Source of the DNA: Klebsormidium nitens
Taxonomy: Eukaryota > Streptophyta > Klebsormidiophyceae > Klebsormidiales > Klebsormidiaceae
Direction: 5' to 3'
NCBI GenBank assembly: GCA_000708835.1
Contig: DF237067.1
Coordinates: 126,110-190,109, forward strand
Length of the DNA: 64,000 nt
The notes beneath the pieces are model-generated. The model searched no databases, was not told the DNA's origin, and worked only from the letters and a program-made list of their open reading frames with translations. Positions 57,615 through 64,000 of this stretch are shown here, in pieces (the stretch's first letter is position 1; every line of letters starts with the position of its first letter). Made by a program: the position numbers and the translations under genes.

Positions 57615-58577
57615 GATTGAGGTTGCGGGTGAAAACTCATGTGGTAGAGCCTTAGCCAACTTGAATTTAAGATATTAATCTCATTCTAACCTCGTGGAGT
57701 ATGACGAAGGGGAAATGGCAAAAGGGATCGAAACTATGACCACGTTGCAGTATAAATAAGTTAATGTGAAGCTATAGTCAAATTGAAACTGGTTGTATTA
57801 TAGATATGATGACGGATATGTGCTAGGTCAGTAGGGTCACTTAAGATTTTGGCAGTTCGGGAAAACTGCAGCAATTGAGATATAGAATGTCAGAACTTGT
57901 GACACTTGTAACTGTTGACTTGTGCCTTGCATGTTTCCTAAGCTTGGAACTTGTAATACATTCTCCTGACTTAAAACATTCACCTCATGGCTGAACGCAT
58001 ATAAACAATCAATCATAACCGCATTGTGAAATGTAGCATTCTTTGTGCAAGTACCGAGATTATGTAGTAATACGTCACACGGATCGTCATACCGGGCCAC
58101 ACGCGCTAGAGAATCACAATGCATCGTCCGACATGCTTACTTCAAGCAACCTGGAAACATGTGCCTGAACTCAGAGTTTCCGACAATCAACTATCAATGT
58201 TGTGCAGCCTGGGCTCAAGGACATATCAAGGTCAAGCCCCCCCCGCCATTTATTCCATTAGCATTTAATCCGCACGAACAAGGTACACGCCCACCGTCGT
58301 TTAAGGCCAAAGTTATACATGGCGGCATATGTACCTACAAAGTTGCTTTCGCAAAGTGGTCCAAGTCCGGAAATTGAGTTTAGGATCGTGTCCTCGATTC
58401 GGAGGAATTGGCAATGCTGGACCTTGACATCGAAGCTTCCCAGGCGTTCATTCAAACAGTTTGCATAGAGTCCGACGAGTGCACCGAGGGGTTGGATTGA
58501 CCATAACCTCTAAAAGTACCTTGGGCCTGGACCAATTACATGCAACAGTACTGGCCCAAACAAAGATACTAATGTTC
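57615..58577. other. Convergent intergenic region, no gene seen
   Basis: About 960 bp of AT-rich sequence between the LEA-like stop and the MPP10 stop, with no supported gene. Both 3' UTRs should lie here. Confidence 0.4.
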
Positions 58578-61500
58578 TTACAACTTGAAAGACTGCTTCT
58601 TCCCCTTTTGATCATCGGCATCCAGAGCTTTCCCCCTCTTCTGCCCTTTATTGGCGGCAGCTTCCTCCTGCGCTTCCTGGATGCGAGCGAACACCTGCAG
58701 ACACGGGCATCATTTGCGGAGTGAGCTAACCATACCGTTGGCACATATGGTCCGATCTGGCGACTGAACTCACGTCTACAGCGGCAGAAACAGAAAAACA
58801 GACATGGCTGAAAACTCGGCTGGTGGCAGAAAGGGGGATGTCTGCTAACAATCTGGCAAAGTCCAAGGTTGAAATGCTCGATACAAAGACACGCTCTGAT
58901 TTGCTCATGAGGCTTCAAAGGAACGCTTCAACGAATAGAAACAGACATCGCCACGAGGGTTTCCACAGACCTTCTCGTATAACAGAAACTTCATCTAGGA
59001 CGACAAAGTACACACTCAAACGAGTGGAAACATTCCTACCTGCGCAGACTTGGTGAACGCGGGCTTCGCCTGGCCATCGTCCTTGTTTTTGGCCTTGGTC
59101 TTCCCGGGCTTGGTGGCAGTCTTGGCGGCAAAGGCGGCGGCGATCTCCGAGTTCGAAGCGCCACCAGCCTTGGCAGCGAGCTTGGTGCGCTTCGCCTTCT
59201 CGACTTCCGACATCTCGGCTGCACGGATTTGGACTTGAGTGTTAAACCAGTCTCTTCTGGCATCTCCAAGCTGGCCACTGAAGCTGCAGGTGCTTCGAAG
59301 TTTCTAAAAGGAGCTGAGAGCCGAATCCGTGCGGAGAAACCGGATCGGTGGCCGCATGAAACTTGGAGTAAGACGAAAAACGTGGCAGTTGCTCACTAAA
59401 CTCTTCCGATTCGTGGGTTGCGAATGCTCTTGCCGTGACCTTCCTCTGGGCGAGCGAACTTCAGAACGCGGGCGCTTGAAATAAGCATAAAAGAAAAGCA
59501 AAACCTTTTGTCCTCTTGCAAGGCTTGTCGTCGTTGTCCACAACAGCAGAGCCCAGGAATTTCCGACACAAGGAAATTCCAGTTATCCGGGCACCATTTG
59601 TTGAGAGCATGACCATTTGAGGAATGCTTCAGAATGTTCGGTGCACGCTCCAGGGCAGCCGATGGGGCTGCCCGGCAGAGCGCACGCCGCAACGGATCAA
59701 CCTAGTCTAGGCGGGTTTTAGCGCTGCATGGGCCACAGCAGGGGCGCACGAGTGACTCTAAGGAACACCGCCGAAGGTAGCAATTGGCCATCAACCGAGA
59801 AGTTAAAGAAAAAGAAAGAAACCACTGCAAGCTGGAAGCAATCAGCCGCCCAGTCCAAGGAAGGGAACGGCTAATTCCAGATTTCAAAGTTCAACGCGTG
59901 AAACCTCGGTCTTTCGAAATTGAACACGGTATACTTTCGTTTGGAAGACCTCTGGCGTACTGCTGGTCTCATGAGCAGCACTGATACGTTTAAATCAGAA
60001 ACCGACTTGCCAAACTTCCAAGAGGTGAAACGATCCCAAAGGAACATCTGAGAAGATGGTCACAGTGCCAAACTCAACTCACCAAACGGCCTCGTACACG
60101 TCAGAGGCAAGGGACAAAAGCAGCGCAATCAATGCTCCTGTTTTGAATTTCAAGCCCTCTGCTGGCGGAGCGAGACTCCCTCTGAAGCTAACTAGCCGCC
60201 AAAACCATAAACACGTTCACCCCAGACAGTAAAAAAATATGCAAAAAACTCAAGCCTCCGAACTCCCATAAACCCCTTGCGCCTCACCCTTGCGCTTGCG
60301 CTTGCACTTCGCCCGCTTGCTTCGCCGCTCCTCCTGCGTGAGCTCCCCCTCCGCTTTGACCGCTCCCGCCGCCTTGCCGCGTACACCCGCCCGCCCGTCC
60401 CCGCCCGCAAACACCTCTTCCGGGGCCAGCAGGTTGGCGTCGCTCACTGCGAGCGGCGCAACTTCCTCCATGGCGAGAGCGGGGACGTCGGCGCGCACGC
60501 TCGCGTCCTCGATCACGGGCTTGGGCGCGAAGGTGAAGTGGGACAGCGCATCGAGCTTGAGGCACAGCGACTTGAACAGCATGGCGGCCTGGAAGAGAAT
60601 CAGTATGCAGGGTTCGGGCTTCAAAGCCTGGAAGTGGACTGGTTCTAAGGACCCGAGACGAAGAAACGAGATGATGCCAAATCTGGGATGAAAGAGAGTT
60701 TTCAATGGCAATCTGCGAAGGTGGTTTGGAGACAGAAGAAGTAAAGACCAAAGCAATTTCCGCCATTTTCTTCAGAGCCGAGGGGCCCATTGAAGTGTTT
60801 TTGAAGAAAGCCGGAATGGTGTAAAGTAACAATGAGCGGGCAGATTGTGTTTGTTTGCCATGGTCAGCTGAGGCTACAGAGAGACGGCAGGGCTAATCCC
60901 ATACTCAACGGATCAAGATGCCTTGTGGTTGGACATTTGCAGTGTTTCGCTCTGCTGTGCCCAAGAGGACAGGGAATAACTTGTCGGAAAAGGGCCAAGA
61001 CTGCGCAATCATGGTGGTTGGGTGCTGAGCTTCAGTGCGGCATATCGAAAGAACATTACGATTGCGGCAGGGAGGTCATCATCTTCCTGAAAGACACGAT
61101 ACGTCTGTAGAATGCTTCAGTCCTTGCGTAAAGCTCACTTCTCTTTTCACCACGTCATCCCCGGTGGCAGCAGCGATGGCGTCAGGACCCGCAGTGGCCT
61201 TCACGTACTCTTCCTGCAAATTTGTAACATCGGAGCGTAAGATGACAGACAAAGAAGCCTCGCTTCCAAAGCCAGATGCAAGGAAAGGGGTTGCAAAGAT
61301 TGTTTCTTAACCCTGTGTGTAGCTTTTTGCCCAGACCAATCAAGCAACTTTTGTGACTACCAATTTCAGCATTGCGCAATACATCAAAAGGCTTGCTCGC
61401 CACGATGAGACTGGCAAAGCGTGACCCACCTCATAAATCTCGGCGAGCCCCTTCTGGCTCTTAGAATCGTCGAGCTCCTCCCTCCTTCTCGGGGCGCCGG

Positions 61501-63602
61501 TGGCGGGCGCAGCCTTTCTCACCACGTCATCGAATTGCCCCTGCGCAGTACAAATGAAAACAAAGCGAAGTTGGACGCAGGGCTTCATTCACCAGGACAG
61601 ACCAACTTCCGGGGCTGCGAAGACCTTCTAAGTCTTCCTGCGACCATTGCGCATAGCCCTCCCCTTCCAAAACGGGTGACAAGACTGGAGATCAACAAAC
61701 GAGCAATCTGCTGGAATTTACCTGTGAGCTAGTGTGTCTGGACTCCGGGACGAATGGAGTTGTCTCCTCCAAAGAGGAACTTGCACACTTGCCGGCATGC
61801 TTAGCACCGGGTCGATGCTTGAACAAAGGCTACCCGCACATACCTCGATGATTCTCTTCTTGATGATGTCCTCCAGGCTTGCCGTCACCTCCTCGGTGAT
61901 GACAGGCGCTGGCCGCTGTGCGTGCTCAAAGTCGAGGTCGACTTCCAATGCACTGTTGAGTGGACGCTTGCCAGCAGTGGCCTGTAAAAGAAGGGCCACT
62001 CAGCAGGGGGTATGACTCCACCCAGTCTTTTCCCTCCCAAAGCAGCAGCTAATACTAGGTTTACGAGGAAATGCAATTTGCAAAGAAAAGAACAATGATA
62101 ACACAGATTGCGAGGGCTTGGCTATGTTTGAACTGTCAGTTGAAATGTGGGTGTAGAAGAAGTCCCAATGCAGGAATCACCAGCTGCGCCCTGCAGTCCG
62201 CTTCATTGGCACAGCGGAGGCGAAGGACCTTGAAGTCTGAGGAGCCAGGAAATGACCTTACCTCCCCCACCATAGTCCAGCTTTTCTCCTCCACGTTCGC
62301 CTTTTCTAGCTGCGCGATCCTTTCCCTGGTGCGCGCAAGCCGCCTCTCATGAGCCGAAAGACCCTGCACGATCCAAAAGCTGATCAAGAAACGTTTCAAC
62401 GTCTACTGCTTTAACGTCCAAAGTTTGAAACAGGATGTTTTGAATTCTACCACATTGGACCCAACTCGTTCGACACTCGTCAACGCCAGGGTCCCAGATT
62501 TTCCATAGGGTGCTGGCAGATGCAAGGTCAGAAGAATCGAATGGGATACAAAGAATGAAGCCATGCTTGACCCATTTTAAAAGTGAAGAATTGGAAATGG
62601 ACAGATTTTCTGATGCAAGTGTATCACCATGATCCAAGTGTCCTCAAAAGAGAGTGTCCTCTGAAAGCTCACTTCAGCACCACCCACTTCTAGTTCCTCA
62701 TCTCCCTCCTCATCCTCCTCCAGTCCAGGCCCCTCGTCATCCATTCCATCGTCCAGCTCTTCATCATCGCTAAATGCCTCCCCGCCCCAGTCATCTTCCT
62801 CCCTTTTATCCCGCCTTTTCGACTCCTTCCTCCTACCACCGTCTCTCTTTCCATAGAACTCTTCGTACTTTATCCCCTCTTCCTCGGAGCCTTCATCGCC
62901 TTCGGCGTCCTCTTCCTCATCTTCTTGACCGTCATCTCTCTGCCCTCTCTCCTCTGCATCCTGCAGAAACTTTTCCATGTCCCCCAATGAGAGGAACTCA
63001 TCCTCCACTGGCTGCTGCCCTTTCTTCCCCGACACACCCGCCTTGCCACCACTCTCCCGTCTATCATCCAAACCCTCTCCCTCTTCATCGTCCTCGAAAT
63101 CTTCCTCATCGAAGTCGTCTGAATCAAACCTTGGCCCACCCTCTCCTCCGCTCTCTGAACCAGTACCCAGTTCCTCTTCCTCGTCCAAACCGTTACCCTC
63201 TGCCACCTCATCGCCAAGCTTTTCATCGGGCACGGATAGCAGCGCTTCCGTCCCCTCCCCCTCCGCCCTGCGCACCACCTTCCTGATCCTTTTTTTCAGC
63301 TTAGCCAGAACCGGCTGCGATTGCATCTCCAATTGCAACCATATTTGCTCCGCATCGAACCCCTCTGAGTGCAGCTCAGGCAATGCCACCTTTCCATTGA
63401 GCAAGCCATCCTTTGCTGACGTCAAGTAAGCTGCGGTGAAGTCAAAGAGGTCCTTGGCAGCGCTCCTGACAGTCGATGCAAGATCAGCAGACGGCGCAAG
63501 GAACGCCGTCGGCTCAAGCGTCTCTTGTCCAAGAGCGGCTACCGCTGTTGTCATGAGAGCCTTGCCACCCGGTGCTCCTGGGGCCATGACAGGCACCCCC
63601 AT
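58578..63602 (-). CDS. MPP10: U3 small nucleolar ribonucleoprotein MPP10
   Basis: Nucleolar component of the SSU processome that, with IMP3 and IMP4, anchors U3 snoRNA for 18S rRNA cleavage. Eight exons: 63602-62673, 62363-62262, then about 61981-61844, 61541-61431, 61215-61139, 60590-60289, 59222-59041 and 58697-58578. The N-terminus has [20 protein letters not shown] and the hallmark [21 protein letters not shown] long Asp/Glu-rich region follows, then [11 protein letters not shown]. The conserved C-terminal half has [78 protein letters not shown] and a lysine-rich tail ([14 protein letters not shown]). The start [10 protein letters not shown] at 63602 is the last ATG pair before the conserved part; an in-frame ATG at 63944 would add 114 residues. 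Confidence 0.95.
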
Positions 63603-64000
63603 GGCCCACAGATTTTCTCTTGACAGTGCGCAAGGTTTTCTCTTGACAGTGCGCGCTTTGCTCCTCCCTGCCCTTTTCAGGCTTGACTCTGATCCGCCAT
63701 GACTCGTATGACTAAGACTCTGAGTCTGAGGGCTAACCACAGTCTGAGTTGGCACAGGCTGAGACAAGTTGGCAGACGTCTCGCACTGTTGAGGTGGATC
63801 CAGGTGGATCCAAAAATGGAGCTTTCCCAGCGACAACGGCTGTACAATCGGTAACGGGGCTGTGGCGAGCGTGTAGCTGCTTGAGAAACGGCAGAACAAG
63901 CTGCCGGTCGAGAGGAGCGTCTCGAATACGACCCTGGCTTGCATTTTGCGCCCGACAAACTTCGCAGTTCACTTCGCCTTTACTCCAATGCAACTGTAAC
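63603..64000. other. Upstream region of MPP10 to window edge
   Basis: Holds the MPP10 promoter and 5' UTR, or an N-terminal extension if translation starts at 63944. The frame stays open over this stretch, but the composition is not like the conserved protein. Confidence 0.35.

Noticed and set aside
62774-63429. Pro/Ser-rich plus-strand ORFs
   Set aside because: They are the complement of the acidic repeat region of MPP10.
1-64000. tRNA, rRNA, CRISPR or bacterial operon features
   Set aside because: No GGTTCRANNCC-type B boxes in a cloverleaf context, no regular direct repeats and no Shine-Dalgarno-led gene strings were seen; the window is a spliced nuclear genome.

Overview
This is a window of nuclear DNA from a green plant or streptophyte alga. 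Almost every gene is split into many short, mostly GC-rich exons with GT-AG introns, and several products carry plastid transit peptides (shikimate kinase, glutamyl endopeptidase, RsmD-type rRNA methyltransferase, Mg-chelatase H subunit, Iojap). The compact spacing, the intron density and a second-type (CHLH2-like) Mg-chelatase H subunit suggest a charophyte alga such as Klebsormidium; that placement is inference. There are no operons, CRISPR arrays, rRNA genes or recognisable tRNA genes.

Layout, left to right. 1-3140 (-): chloroplast shikimate kinase, cut by the left edge exactly at a splice acceptor. 3858-7164 (+): N-acetylglucosaminyltransferase II (MGAT2). 8277-15980 (-): chloroplast glutamyl endopeptidase (CGEP), convergent with MGAT2. 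16228-20463 (+): plastid RsmD-like methyltransferase, head-to-head with CGEP across 247 bp. 21191-23820 (+): unassigned protein with three NPF and three WGxF motifs, a candidate endocytic adaptor. 24619-26191 (-): BTB/POZ protein. 26.2-28.5 kb: no convincing gene. 28570-30159 (-): short-chain dehydrogenase/reductase. 30.2-32.4 kb: orphan ORFs and GC-rich sequence. 32450-46543 (-): a very large, about 25-exon Mg-chelatase subunit H of divergent type with a long N-terminal extension. 47440-48746 (+): four-exon gene of unknown function. 49996-52321 (+): seven-exon conserved unknown protein with a GC-AG intron. 53471-55434 (-): Iojap/RsfS ribosome silencing factor. 56116-57614 (+): small LEA-like protein. 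58578-63602 (-): MPP10, a component of the U3 snoRNP.

As in most nuclear genomes, neighbours are functionally mixed, but plastid biogenesis is over-represented: aromatic amino acid supply, plastid peptide turnover, plastid rRNA methylation, chlorophyll synthesis and plastid ribosome control. Three gene pairs are divergent with short or moderate spacers. Three inverted-repeat elements resembling MITEs were found by eye, two in introns and one just upstream of the Mg-chelatase start codon.

For the main genes, exon boundaries were read from GT/AG sites and checked for reading-frame continuity. Boundaries written with 'about' are approximate. I saw no clear exotic undescribed system. The most notable items are the extended CHLH2-like subunit, the NPF/WGxF protein, the two unassigned multi-exon genes and the MITE-like repeats.
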